Assembly: GCA_964036155.1 (NCBI GenBank)
Contig: OZ038422.1
Span: 12,051,201-12,115,200, forward strand
Direction: 5' to 3'
From: Diploscapter coronatus
Taxonomy: Eukaryota > Nematoda > Chromadorea > Rhabditida > Rhabditidae
DNA length: 64,000 nucleotides
Below the pieces are notes generated by a model. It had not been told where the DNA came from. It ran no database searches and saw only the letters and a program-made list of their open reading frames with translations. Positions 1-12,000 of this stretch are shown piece by piece. Each line of letters opens with the position of its first letter. Position 1 is the first letter of the stretch. The translations under genes and the position numbers were made by a program.

Positions 1-1
1 G

Positions 2-501
2 AAGCCACGAGTCTGCGCGTGGCGCAACGAAACGCACATGCAGGGTGACTGCTCGAAACTATGCTGTGGACGGGGTTATAGTGTGAGTTGAAGAATAACT
101 TCATATTTCAATATGTAGCGTCTTTTATTTTAACTTATATTATGTCAGATATTAAAATAATATAATTTCATTTATAATTATTACTTCATATATTAAATTA
201 TTATGATTTCTAAAACGATATTCTGGCTTTATAGTAATTTAAATTGTGATGTCATATTATATTATGAGCTACAGCGGGACTTATTTCAGTATGAGATCTC
301 AACCAAACTTTTCATACATGAATCATTTTTGGCATTATGAAATAATTTCAGGTACGGCACGAGGTCGTACATGCCAAATGCGAGTGTCAATTCGTGTGGT
401 GTTGCGATTTAGTGTGCAAAGACTGCCTTCAACATCGATGGGTCTCCACGTGCAACACCAAATCTGAGTCCGAACGAATCGCTAAGGAAAATTTTCGTTG
501 A
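2..501 (+). CDS. Wnt ligand, C-terminal part (gene runs off left edge)
   Basis: Only the last two exons are inside the window (2-82 and 352-501), joined by an 83-351 intron with a GTGAGT donor and TTTCAG acceptor. The peptide has the cysteine-rich Wnt C-terminus: CCGRGYS at the end of the first exon, then CECQFVWCC, VCKDC and a final STCN, closing with a short basic tail before TGA at 499-501. This order (CCGRGY, CxCxFxWCC, C-x2-C, C) is diagnostic of Wnt signals, secreted lipid-modified ligands for Frizzled receptors that set cell polarity and fate. The lipidated serine and N-terminal half lie outside, so which worm Wnt (mom-2, lin-44, egl-20, cwn-1 or cwn-2) cannot be decided. Nothing looks broken. 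Confidence 0.88.
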
Positions 502-1741
502 TCTCCGAAGAGTCTCGACCATTTACTTATTGACATTCATAAAAGCCGTAGGCAGATCTATAAATATCTAGCTTTCATAAAGTTCTAATGCCCCATTTTA
601 TTCGAATTTTGATTACTACTTTTATCCATTGACTTTCTGTATCGATTTTCCAAATCTCAGGCACTTTGCATCGAGTTGTGTAGAATCTTAAAATCTTAAT
701 GAAATGGATTCATTTTTGCGGGATTTTTCTCTACTTTGTTTGTTTATTTATGATGAATTATTATTCGAACAACGATTTTGTCAATTTGATGAATGGCTTC
801 ACGTTTTCTAAATCTCATATCCTTTATTTACGGGTTTTCGTGCAAAGTGAAATTGCATTACGAATTCATTCTTTCCTCTCAGTTTACAGACTTACAGTAA
901 TTCCCACAAATCGATTTGTATCTGACAAATTTCTGTTGACAATTCATAAAAAAATACTTTTTGAGTTTTTTTTCTGCATAAAATCTACTGTTTTACTATG
1001 GCTAGAGAGATCAAGTCTCCCCTTTTTGAGGAAGAGAAAGAATGCATGAATTTTTCCGACGTTTCAATTATCGTTAATTATCCCCTTAATTAGTTGATAA
1101 TTTCATGAAACCAAGACACCAATTAGGGTAATAAAATGCGCCCGAAATGATGGTGTCATTGGTTTTTCGAAAAAAAAGACTTTCTGAAGGCATGGACGAC
1201 GTCGAAACTCAAGTAACATAACTTTCGATAGGGTGAACCGTTTTTGAAAATTTTTAAAAGTATTAGGTTTGTAACAAACTCGCAAATCATACTAATATCA
1301 AATTTACCCAATTCAACCTATTTTTAAAAACCATTTGGCCTCTAGTCGTAGAATCTTTAAATGTAGGTTGTTGCTGATCTCGTATGATCACCCCTCGTTA
1401 CACGCAAACGTTCGAATATAAAAACACTCCGCCCTAATGACTATTTCTTAACTTAGACTTCCCAATTGCAATAATCCAATTCACCTGTCCATTTTATTTA
1501 TGCGACCAAGCAGATCACACTCGAAGTTCCGCAATTTTAATTGCGAATTCAGATTTAGCTTTCGAATTCTGTCTGCTTAAATTTCTATTGATTTTTAAAA
1601 ATGTTTAAATTATCGTTTTTTTCAAATATCATGATACCAAATAATGTCAGACCATACTCAATTTTACAATTAATACCGTTTTATTTAGCGTTATGATATT
1701 GTGATGCTATTAGTTTATATAACTATTTTTGCAATTTAGAT
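502..1741. other. intergenic, no gene supported
   Basis: About 1.2 kb of AT-rich sequence between the Wnt stop and the chemoreceptor start. The longest open frames (for example 699-1049 +) have no splice context, domain or codon pattern that suggests coding. It presumably holds the Wnt 3' end and the promoter of the next gene. A TTTAG two bases before the ATG at 1742 would serve as a trans-splice acceptor. Confidence 0.4.
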
Positions 1742-3389
1742 ATGAGATATATCCAGTACAATAGCTCGGGAGATCCGTTGAATTGGCCTATGGGGATGGC
1801 GTTATTCGTTGTAAGCTTTTATATCAGAAAGATCATAGTAGAAAAAGATGCTAGAATTTTCTGTTCGAAATCTAATATTCACGTTTCAGGATGGATCGAT
1901 AGGGTTATTCTGCAACATTTTCATTATCGTGACATTCTTCAGTGGTAGCGATAAAACGTCGTTCAAACTGATCTGCCTAATTCGAGCCATCAATAACACG
2001 ATCACACTTTGGGTGATGGTAACCGATGCTACACCGTTGACACTAGGGTAATAGGAGGCTATTATAAATAATCATGATGCTATGATTAATTTCTTCTAGC
2101 GGATTCACTTTCTATCCATATGTTTTGGAAGACTTCATGTGGGTCTTCCTGATGCTAATATATGGAGTCAATCGGCACAGTCTGGTTATATTAGCTTTTA
2201 ATCGATTTGTGGCTCTATATATTCCGTCTAAGTATAACCTACTCTGCGGTATCAAAACAACACTTGTATGTCCATTTTTAATCATAGTAAATTGTATTTT
2301 TGGTGTTTAATGTAAATTCCCTTGCTAAAAATTCTTTAAAGATATGAATTTATCATCTACCAAGATTAAAAATTCAAAAATAATGCATTTATACAAAGCT
2401 TAGCAGATAACTTGCTATGAACTTTTCAGGTATACTTTCTAATCGCATATGGGTATGAGTTGAGGCTCATTCCAGAGATAATTATGTGGTATCTATCGCC
2501 AGGTAAGTCAATAATTATTCGGAGTAAATTTAATTTTCCATAATAATTTTTTAATAAGTGAAGTCAATATTATCTATTAATTATAGATAATGAAGATCCT
2601 GAAGATCAATTCAAATCCGCATTTCACCCTGAAACGATGACGATGTTCTACGATTATATTGGTCAAGATGATGAGTATCAAGATATGAACGTCAATCTTG
2701 CTCAGGAGAATGTAATGGAATTTTGCATTGGCGTACTAATCAATCTTCTAACACTAGGAAAGCTGGTTTATTTTTATGTGAGTTTGAAAATTAATGCTAT
2801 AAATAAAAATATAGTGTAATTAAATTAAATGAATCTTCAATATATCTCTAATTTCAGATGTACCAAACTCAATTAAGCACAAAAGCAAGCAAAGAGAAAA
2901 TCAAGATGAACGCCGTGTTATTTTTACAGGTATGAAATGTTTTGTGGATATATCTTTGCTAATTGTTATCGATAAAAAACAAAAGAATTACAATTAGCCG
3001 TGATAATTTGTAGACAATTCTGCAAGACTCGATGCTCATCGTCGATATAACCTTCATTCTATTTCTCCAGTATGCTGCATATTGAAATATATTCAAAATT
3101 GTCATGTAATCATAACATTCAGGAATTTGTGGCGGACTCGTTTTTGGCTATTTATATCGTACACCTTCGTTTGGATGAATGTTCACTCGATTGACGGGTC
3201 GGTTTATCCCATAGATGTTCACGATCAATTTAAATTCAATATCGCTGCTTCAGAGTCGTCATGCTACTCTTTACGGAACAGAAAAAGCATCTCGTCGCGT
3301 TTTGTCAGAGATATTATCCATCAGCAGAAGGCGAACACTGGGCCAAGATATCACCAAATTCGAGCAAGGTGCCTCAAGCCAATAAATGA
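1742..3389 (+). CDS. serpentine chemoreceptor, srx-like seven-transmembrane GPCR
   Basis: Nine exons give a phase-consistent protein of about 277 residues: 1742-1810, 1890-2047, 2100-2304, 2430-2502, 2587-2777, 2858-2929, 3014-3069, 3123-3197, 3254-3389. Srx-type marks are DGSIGLFCN in TM1, LAFNRFVALYIPSKY after TM3, and WMNVHSIDG in TM7 followed by VVMLLFTEQ and a short tail. Such receptors sit in the cilia of nematode chemosensory neurons. The loop between TM4 and TM5 (exon 2587-2777) is long and acidic, rich in Asp, Glu, Met and Tyr, unusual for the family. Two donors are weak (GTTTAA at 2305, GTCGGT at 3198). Both were chosen because they keep TM4 and TM7 intact; reading past the second gives a tail unlike a receptor. 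A TTTAG just before the ATG fits trans-splicing. Confidence 0.82.
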
Positions 3390-3842
3390 AATAGAAGTTA
3401 TTTGGATCATATTGATGCATTCCTGTATATATTTGGGCGAATAAATAATTTATTGTCAGAAATTGAGATTGAATGACATAACACAATAATGTATATGCGT
3501 TTATGTTTTGCGTGCAATTTCCGACATGAGTAATTCATAAGACCACTTTTATAGAGATTTTGAAAATCTCTTCAAAATTGCAGAGTAAACACCTTGAAAA
3601 ACCAAATTTATCCAAGTCGAACCTCCCAAGCACCAAACTTCTGCAATAAGTTTCTACCAAAAATGTACAGAAAATTCACTTTTTAACCTATTTTAGAGCT
3701 AATTTGTCTTTTTGATTTGCAACGTGTACAAACATCAAGCGATCTTGATTTTACTGATAAGGGCTTGATAAAGAGTGTTCTAGAAACGAAAATACAATGC
3801 GCATAGAAGCATCTGGCATAGAATCGCTAAGTTCTGCAAGAG
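3390..3842. other. intergenic, nothing recognised
   Basis: About 450 bp of AT-rich sequence between the chemoreceptor and the esterase-like gene on the same strand. No reading frame, repeat or RNA gene is supported. The short minus frame at 3271-3486 is a shadow of the receptor's last exon. Confidence 0.4.
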
Positions 3843-6395
3843 ATGCTAGTTTTTCTAATTATATGCCTGATTTATCCTGCAATAGCAGCTGACCCATCGT
3901 TATTTCATGGCATAGAATTGTCTGATTCAGTAACTGGACTTTTGGGGCTTCCATACGCTAGACCGCCTATCAAGGATGATCGATTTTTGGTTCGATTTAT
4001 TTCTAAAGCCATTAGTAAAAACGATACTCCATAAACTATTCAAATTTATGCATTTATTTTTTAAAAAATTCACAGCATATTTTACTAGACTTTGCCGCAC
4101 TATTTTGTTAATGAACATACCATGTAAATACAACTTTTGCTAATTGGCTGTTTAGACCCTATTGCAAATGTTATTTTCAGACGTCATATTTGCAAAAATT
4201 GGACACCGATCGGAAATACGATAAATGGCCAAAGCGCTGCATAAAAGAATACATTTTAGAGGGAACTTCTGAGGATTGCCTCTATGTTAGTCTATTAAGG
4301 CATAAGGACACGAAAACTAAGGTATTTAGGTCTAACAAATATATTTTTTAAATTTATTTTAGGCGAATACACTTTTATTCGTGACTAACGAAGACCTAAG
4401 CGTGAATAAATTGTTGAGCATGGTAAAACCCGAATTAAACATTGCCGTCGGTCATATCCGAGATGGAGTTCTAGGCATGAATATTTAAATTTGGATATTT
4501 TTCGCCTTCATTTTTATTCTTCTTGCACATTATATTTATGCCTAAATTTTTCCAAGATATGCTAATTTCTAGGATATGCCGGAGGACTACCCTTGTCAAT
4601 TTCTGACACTGTTAACATGGTTAAACTATTGAAGGCTTACAGTGACACTTTGTTAATCAGGAATCTAACTGTCATGGCCGAAGGAACAGCCGCAGAAAGC
4701 GTGAATGGTGCTATGAATGAAATAGGTAGAATTTTCTTCGTTAAGAAAGCTGATCTTCATACACTTTAGGGTATATAATTGATCAGGCGATTTTAATAAA
4801 CGGAAATCAATTAACCAGGACCTATGATAGACAAGATTATCAGCGAATTACAGAGGAAATGATAAAGAAAGAGACTAGTGTAATAATTTAAATTTATTCC
4901 TTTTTTAACTCATAAAAATTTAGTGCGAATTAAATGACGACGACGAAATTCTAAAATGTCTTCGAGAAAAGTCGTTAGAAGATATTCTTTCAGCTGGTCA
5001 TAGGATAAAGGCAACCTAACCATTTTTCATAGCAAATTATATCTGGTTTAGAAAGCCTTCCACCCAATGGGGGACCCATTCAGAGTACCATTTGTGGAGA
5101 AGTTGCCAGAAACTCAGGTAAATTACCATTTTGCTACCAATGGCTACCAATTTATAGGTTCCAACAATTTTGGGACTCTATAAAAGGCCCACTGCTGACT
5201 ATCCGCTGGACGCTAATTTCACCGAGGCCTATTCTCAAAAAGACTTCAAGCGGTTTTTGTCGTTACTAATTCCAGATACGTTTCATAAGTAAGTAACGTC
5301 ATCAACTTTATGATTGTGGCTTATTTATTAAACTCGGCGACGCTATCATTTTGAATTCTGACATTACTTATAAAAGTGTGATATACTTTCAGAAACGCCC
5401 GTCTTTTACGCCGCCAAATCATGCACCAATACATCTATACTAAAGGAGAGAAGAAAAATCTTTACTTTTTATTCGAGCAGCTTAAAAATATTTTGCTAGA
5501 TCGGGATTTCCTGGCTCCCACCTACAAATTAACCATGCATTTGGCCGATAAGAAGGTACTTTTTAAGGTTATAATCCTAAAAATATTGTTTAACATGACA
5601 GATATTTAGCAATGTAATAAATTTTCAATTTAAACAAATTATTCATTTCAGAATACCGTCTGGCTTCTAGAACACGGCATCGATAACCCGCCCAGAAACT
5701 GCTGGCAAGACGGTGGGTGGGATGATATCCAGCCATTTTGCGATAAGCTCACAGCCTATTTCACGAGATTTGCTGAGAAGGGGTCTTTTATTTTTTATTT
5801 CAAAATTTTCTCGAATTACTGTAGTTGTTTGAAGAGCCCCCACCGAGGACTCGTGTAATCCGGTGAACCCGACGTTCCCTGCGATGAGAAGTACCAAGAG
5901 AGACTATTACGTCATAATGCATGTAAGGAATTTGTTCTGGGGCTTAGATATTATCCGAGTAGCGTTATCAGTTTGATAACCATGTGTCACTCTGATAAAT
6001 TATATCATTTTGGTAGTCTTGTACTAGTTTGTAGTTTTATGATTATGACATAATTGATACATTTCAGGCTGATGGTAAACCCGAATGGGAATTCCGATAT
6101 CACAAAGAGGCAGTAGAGCTGTGGAACCATATGGTAACATTTCGATATTCGGCACCATTTCACTGATGGGACTTTTCAGCTACCAGCCTTGGACAAATTA
6201 GAATTGACGAGCGACGGCGATGCGATATTCAAGAACATGAACACTTTGATGGTTAAGAAAAGTGAAAATGATTATGTTTTGGTATTAGTTTAAAATATAT
6301 TGATTTTTCAAAAGTATAATTCTCAGAAATCCATGGCGCATCCTAAAGAAGAAAAATCGAATAGTGATCTGAAGAAGGACAAATCTGAGCTGTAA
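3843..6395 (+). CDS. cholinesterase-fold protein lacking the catalytic serine (probable pseudoenzyme)
   Basis: Fourteen exons give about 521 residues, the usual length of a type-B carboxylesterase: 3843-3989, 4181-4321, 4363-4474, 4573-4725, 4770-4879, 4924-5010, 5052-5117, 5158-5288, 5393-5555, 5652-5782, 5835-5922, 6068-6133, 6180-6281, 6327-6395. A signal peptide (MLVFLIICLIYPAIAA) leads into GLPYARPP and SEDCLYVSL, hallmarks of the family. The nucleophile elbow GESAG reads AEGTA, so the catalytic Ser is Gly, and no good match to the catalytic Glu is seen; the HG of the His motif remains (LLEHGIDN). It therefore should not hydrolyse esters and may act in adhesion or binding, as neuroligins do (inference). 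The frame is open throughout, so this is not a decayed copy. Two introns (from 4475 and 5011) appear to use GC donors. The join 5782/5835 has a weak acceptor but avoids an in-frame stop. The intact relative lies 10 kb downstream on the same strand. Confidence 0.8.
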
Positions 6396-6436
6396 TTAAA
6401 GCATATATAGTGTTAGAAAATTAAAATTTTAAATTT

Positions 6437-6442
6437 AATAAA
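6437..6442 (+). terminator. polyadenylation signal AATAAA
   Basis: An AATAAA lies about 45 bases after the stop codon of the esterase-like gene, in the usual place for its cleavage and polyadenylation signal. Confidence 0.5.
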
Positions 6443-6654
6443 GCTTTTCTTGAAGAATAATATTATGTAAGCGTTTCGTCACTAGGCTTGCCATAAAATG
6501 CCCTCTCTGTTAACAAAGATAACACTCCTATTTTATGTCTTTTCAATATTCCCTGCCAAAGAGTTAACGATTTTACTCCTTCCCCTTTGAAAATCATCAC
6601 TTAAAAAGCCGATCTTCATCGTTTAGAATATCGATTGATTTTTCTCATTTCAGA

Positions 6655-7827
6655 ATGCGATTTTTCGCCTTTCTACTAGTATTCTCACTAGCGACAGCAG
6701 GATATAATGCTTTTCTACCGACTTTAACAGACCTAAGTGTATTCAGTCAGGAACAAATTTCGTATGTCTTGAAAGTCATCTTTTTTTTTATTTTGCTTAA
6801 ATCTAGGACATTTTTCTTCAACCCTGGAACCAAAGCTATCTACGGTACCTGTCTGTCGGTGCCCTTTCAGCATGCTCAGGTATGTAATTTATTAAGAAAA
6901 TGGATTTTGTACATTCGGACATATAAAAGTCAACTTTTAATTACAGTACGCCTTTGCCCAGTCCCTGAACATTTCTACTGATTACGGTTGGCGTCAGGCC
7001 GTACAGTTAACTCAGGTACTAAATTAATAACCGATTTAACTCTAGCTAACATTAACTATGACGTTAAAGCGTTAGCTCCATTATCATACTGGTCTAAGCG
7101 TTAAACTAATTTCGGAGTTAAGACAAATATGAATATGATTTCAGGGCGTTAATGACGTCATCATGAACCAAGGTATTGATGGGTTAGCAGCTGTTTGCGC
7201 GTAAGATTACGGTATTTAAAAATAGGATTACTGTAGTTTTATAGATCACGTCAGCAGTTCGTGGTTACATTGGGGTTAAGTTATCCGACTTGCATTGACA
7301 GATTCTATCTGTTGTCACTGGGAAATACGGATTTCTTCAATACTCTGGTTTATAATCATCTGTATAAACACCTTGAAGTAGTTTGTTCTGCAGGATTTGA
7401 TGGTAAATTTGATTTCTATTAATTTATAGTTAATTCTTTAAGTCTATCAATACAACTTCGCCTGTATAAAGCAAAACGAACAGGCTCCGGGATACGCTCA
7501 GTGTTTCCAGCAATTTAACCAATCGATTAACAATAACCCGAGGAATTTCTGCGACGATACTCAGGTTCATAAAAATTTTAACTCAATTAATTGATCAAAT
7601 GCCATTGTTTAGAAAATTTCGCATTCAAAAACTAATCCTTTTGAATTATATTATTTTATTAGATATTATTTTTTTAATTTCATATTTAGGACTTCACGAC
7701 CTGCGTCAATACATTTTTCACTGGAGCATGCAACCCATGGACCGGCTGGTTGCAGTGCGAAATGGAGCGATTCGGCTTCGCTGACGACTGCCCCAATTTC
7801 CGCTGCCAGGTCGCTCAGGATAAATAA
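6655..7827 (+). CDS. secreted cysteine-rich protein, family not recognised
   Basis: Seven exons give about 240 residues: 6655-6761, 6807-6879, 6947-7015, 7145-7200, 7245-7402, 7443-7564, 7690-7827. A clear signal peptide (MRFFAFLLVFSLATAG) is followed by a soluble region with about 13 cysteines and no membrane segment. The C-terminal half carries most of them (FACIKQNEQ, YAQCFQQF, FCDDTQ, TTCVNTF, GACNPW, LQCEM, DDCPNFRC), suggesting a disulphide-stabilised extracellular domain. A TTTCAG directly before the ATG suggests trans-splicing. It starts about 260 bp after the esterase-like gene on the same strand. Spacing and Cys content resemble nematode-specific secreted families such as DUF19 (T20D4.11-like), but I do not recognise it securely and assign no function. 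Confidence 0.75.
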
Positions 7828-8036
7828 ATCGATATACTTTAAATAATTCAAATTTTTATTAGCTTAAATAATAATCACGATTTTCTTGTTGTTATTTCAA
7901 ATTTGAATGATTCCGATTTTGTGTTGTTCTTACCGTAAATGATCGTGAATTTATTATATTGAAATTACGAATACGTCAGACAATGTGTAATAAATAATAT
8001 TGAACTTAAGTGAATGAGTATAATATGGTAACTTCA

Positions 8037-9080
8037 TCATTTCTCCTCGGAGCCTTCTTCTCTGAAAAATATTACGTAATAACTGAATGAAAACAAATAA
8101 TATTAGCAATAAACTACCTGTTAGTAGGTGGAATTTCATTGATAGTTGGTGGTTGAAGAGATTGGGCTTCAGTTCCAGAAACACCTCCGTTTCCAGAGGT
8201 TAGATCTACTGGATGATTTATCGAGACCACAGACGCCGTCGGCGCGTTCGAATCAGAGTCTTTCTCACCCTATAACTTATAAAACATTTTTTAAAATCCC
8301 TGTTCTAGAACAAATACCTCAGCTTTTTCCGAATTTTCCGCATCTTCTCGTTTTATTTCCTCATTTTTCTCAGCTTCAGCAGCATTTTCAATAGCAGCAG
8401 GCTGATTCGCCGCATTCGAAGTAGCTTGTCCGGAACTTTCAGAATTCCCAGGGACGGGTCTTCTAAATTTCAAAATAATTCAAATTTTCCCCACTTTTCT
8501 AGAACTCACCCAAACCACAATTCGTATTCCTTATTTGTAAACGCTACATGGTCCGTATATCTTATATCGGCTAAAAGTTTAACTTTATTAGAAAAAAAAG
8601 ATTAACTAACCTCTTTCCAAGCCCTTAGCTCTGATATATAATCTGATGCTTTCAATAGCCCGACTGGAAGCATACCTTCCACGCCAAAGTGAAATTACAC
8701 AAGTCAGATTCTCATCGTATTTTCCGATTTTGTAGATTTGCGACTTCTAAAAACATATTTAAACTTCTACATTTTTATTTAATTACTTCAACTGCTTCCT
8801 TGGTAGGTTTGGAATATGTTAATTCAACAGGTCTTAAGTTTCTCTGCTCTAAACTATCGATTAAACCACCCAATAAACATCGCTGTAAAACATTGTGCGA
8901 TACGAATACGAAGACCTTAATTTATAAATAACATTTTTTAAATTTAAATAAAAAATCAATATATACCGTTTCTCTATTGGCTAATTCAATAGCCGTCGAT
9001 TTTTCATCGACTTTATTCGACTTACAACCACACAGAGTTCGCAACATTAAAATGCTAATTTTCTCTCCTCGAGATACCAT
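8037..9080 (-). CDS. degenerate nucleoside diphosphate kinase-like protein with acidic disordered tail
   Basis: Seven exons on the minus strand give about 253 residues: 9080-8967, 8915-8787, 8746-8611, 8570-8510, 8462-8318, 8269-8118, 8061-8037. Residues about 39-155 can be laid along an NDK domain: VFVFVSHNVLQRCLLGGLID fits the NDK start (FIMVKPDGVQRGLVGEII), NLTCVISLWRG fits the VVAMVWEG strand, and ADIRYTDHVAFTNKEYELWF fits the NIIHGSDS...EIGLWF end with no gap. The catalytic His falls on Arg, and the nucleotide-binding Lys of VKPDG is lost, so phosphotransfer is unlikely. The last 100 residues are Ala-, Glu- and Ser-rich and look disordered. A TTTTAG abuts the ATG. The NDK call rests on pattern matching alone; a profile search would settle it. 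It is convergent with the secreted gene ending at 7827. Confidence 0.62.
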
Positions 9081-12000
9081 CTAAAATTTTAATTCAAATT
9101 TCAAATTTAGATATTTTATTTAAAAATGAATGCATAAATATAAACATTGAGGTTCAAGTTATAAGTAGTAGTAATTCTAAGTTGACGATACTCAAAGATC
9201 CACATATGAAATGGTTGTGAGGCTACTAAATAGCGCAATAATAGCACTTTGTGCACTGCAGACATGCTCGATGAAAAGCACGACTAATTTCAGTTCTTCA
9301 AACACGGGCAGTGTTGATAAAGGAAAGGTACTGATAAGAGATAAGCATGCTAATAAAAGTAGTGTTAAGAGAAATATCGATATGAAGAAGGTAAAATTGT
9401 CCTCCGATATGTGAAAATTTTGAGCATATTGTGCTTTCGTGGGAAAATTTTTGAAGAAGTAAAATTGTAGCTTCTAGAATTCTTCACTAAAAACCAAAAA
9501 GGTATGACGAACTTCGAAATAATGTACGCATGATATTCAAATGTAAATAGGAAAATTCATATTTTCGAAATGAAGAAGCGAAGCGAAGGCATTTATGAGG
9601 TAAATATACGTATCTTCGCCATGCGACATAGGGTATAATCAGATAGATGAAAAGATGTAAATTAATTCATGATAATAGGGGAAGGATTATCTCTTTTCTT
9701 ATAAGATTTGAAATAAATCACGGTTTAAATAGCTAATCGTGGCTTTTAAAGTTATAAATTTTGTAAAGTGGACATATGAAATCCATAGTTAGGAGATCTC
9801 ATATATCCTTTATTACTGGCTGGAAGCCAAACATAGCTTTACAGAGAATCCCTTTTATGGATTAGAGATTTGGTTTTAGTAGCGATAAGAAAGAGTTTTA
9901 AAGAAAAAAAAAAGAACAAATGATAAGGGATAAAGATAAGAGATTTAGTGTTGAAAATAGAGAGATATGACAATCAGAATGAAAATTTCTATTTTCTCAC
10001 ATTGAGAAATAAAGGCAGAGCGTTTCTATAGTTTCAGTCGTAAATTCACTCTTCGCATGAACTACTAAAATAGGAGATAATACTGAATGGGCACAATTAA
10101 GCATAAGAGGACATGGATTTAATTTCAAAAAGGATACACAAAAGATTGAAGAAGATTGGTCACTTTTAAAAAACGAACAATCATGAGGATCGGCTCTTTC
10201 CTCAATAGATTTAATTTATGAATATCAACAACAAATTCGATGAAGGTCAGCTTTTTTCTTTTTAAAGTTTTATTTGTTTGCTAAATTTAGTCATTATAGA
10301 TTTAACTTAAAGTATATATAGGAGTAACTTTTCTTGCCTTGAATTGAAAAATTAGCGGCTAATCAAAGCACCTACCAAAGTATATCAGTTGTCCGGGATA
10401 CATCCAATTATCTTAATTCAGAATAGGAATTGATGAAAATGTGCAAGTCCCCCTAAGTTTCGTGTCAATAATATACAATTTAAGATTGAAATACATTCCC
10501 TAAAAGTCATGAGTCTAAGTTTCATAATATTCATTGAAGCGCGAAATTTAGAATTTTCTGACATTTATCTCGAAAGTTCTTTCGAATTTTTGAAATCCTT
10601 AAGAATTCGCTCTTTGAGTTACGGCATTCAAAAAACCACCTCGTTTTTGACATTTCCGACAAATTTCCCCGTGACCTTGGTTTTAAATTGAATTTTCACA
10701 AATGCGCGAGTGTCTATAATTGTGGACAATTTTGGTGGTTGTTGCTAGTTTTTTGCCAAACAAAAAACTCTGTTTGAGTAAAACTTTGAGTTCTACCCGC
10801 CTCAATCTTTTTTTCTTTCAAAGTCAAAGAAAACTTGAGATTTTCCCAGTTCTAACAAAGAATGAACCACATTTTTAAAGTATGCTATTTTTTATATTTC
10901 AGCCCGCTTTCGAGGCTATACTTTATCATGTGACGGCAGTTTGTCTGGAAGCCTCAAAGAAACTACTCAATTTAATTTTAATGATCTTTTTCTATAACTA
11001 TCTGAAGTGTTAATGGATCATTTATCTGGGAAGCTTCCACTTTTGCAATTTTTATTTCTCCCAAAGGGTGAGAATAAAATTGTTCCCAAATGAGACTAAA
11101 TTCTAGCTTTCATAATTTTTACGTTTTCTAGGCTTCTTCGAATTGCGTAAAATATTATATTTTTTCATTGAATAGTGATTTTGTTTTCTTTTTTTAATTT
11201 TCCATTGCAAATATTCAGTGGAGTATAAAATCTTGGTTAATATTCCTATTCTTTAACATTGGATTTTAAAAAATTTAATATTTTTAGTAAAATGACAACT
11301 TGTCGCGCAAATCAGAATAACACGAGTTTTCCATGTTATCTCTAGTGCAAAAGAACATAAGCATTACAACGTCGAAATTTCGTGTTCGAGAAGAAGACTG
11401 ACAACTTTCGACGAAGGTTCAATGATACAAAGCGCATCGAGAAAAGAGCGATTTTTACCTATTTAGACAAATTTTGCACTATTCTTCCCGATTTTCAAGA
11501 TTTAGTTTAATTTTTTTTCCATAGAATTGTCACTCTAACTTCATATATCCCCTAAAACTCTCGTTTAGTTTTCTCTAATCACTACAGATTTTTGAATTTT
11601 ACGGCAAAAAGCTCTATCTGAATTACCCATTTTTCGCGAACGCGGCCGTCCAAGTTTGGGGCCCTGAAATTGAATCGAAATAGGCGAATTTCGCGTTCTC
11701 CAAATTTTCGAATTGAGTTCCCCCTTTCTTGGGAGGCCACTTTCCCGAAATCTCAAGCCCTTTTCATTGTTTTCCAAATTTTAAGTCCATTCCTCCCAGT
11801 TCAGAGCTTTTAATTCCTCATTGGTGTTCTTCAAATTCAAATTCAAATCTCTAGTCACCCACTTAAACATAGCCATTTAAAACCAACCGGAATATTTTAG
11901 AAACAATTACATCGTATAAATATAACGTAGGATGCTGTTATACTGAAAATGCTAATGTTTTAACGAAGTCCAGCTTTTTTTCTTTAGTCTGAAATAGATG

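Noticed and set aside
5845..5850. In-frame TAA in the esterase-like gene, suggesting a pseudogene.
   Set aside because: An intron 5783-5834 (donor GTCTTT, acceptor GAAG) removes the problem and gives a sensible reading (FAEKGAPTEDSCNP) that joins the next exon in phase with a standard GTAAGG donor.
9211..9414. Small secreted peptide with a hydrophobic N-terminus.
   Set aside because: Only 67 codons, no family match, no trans-splice or intron context, inside a gene-poor AT-rich stretch.
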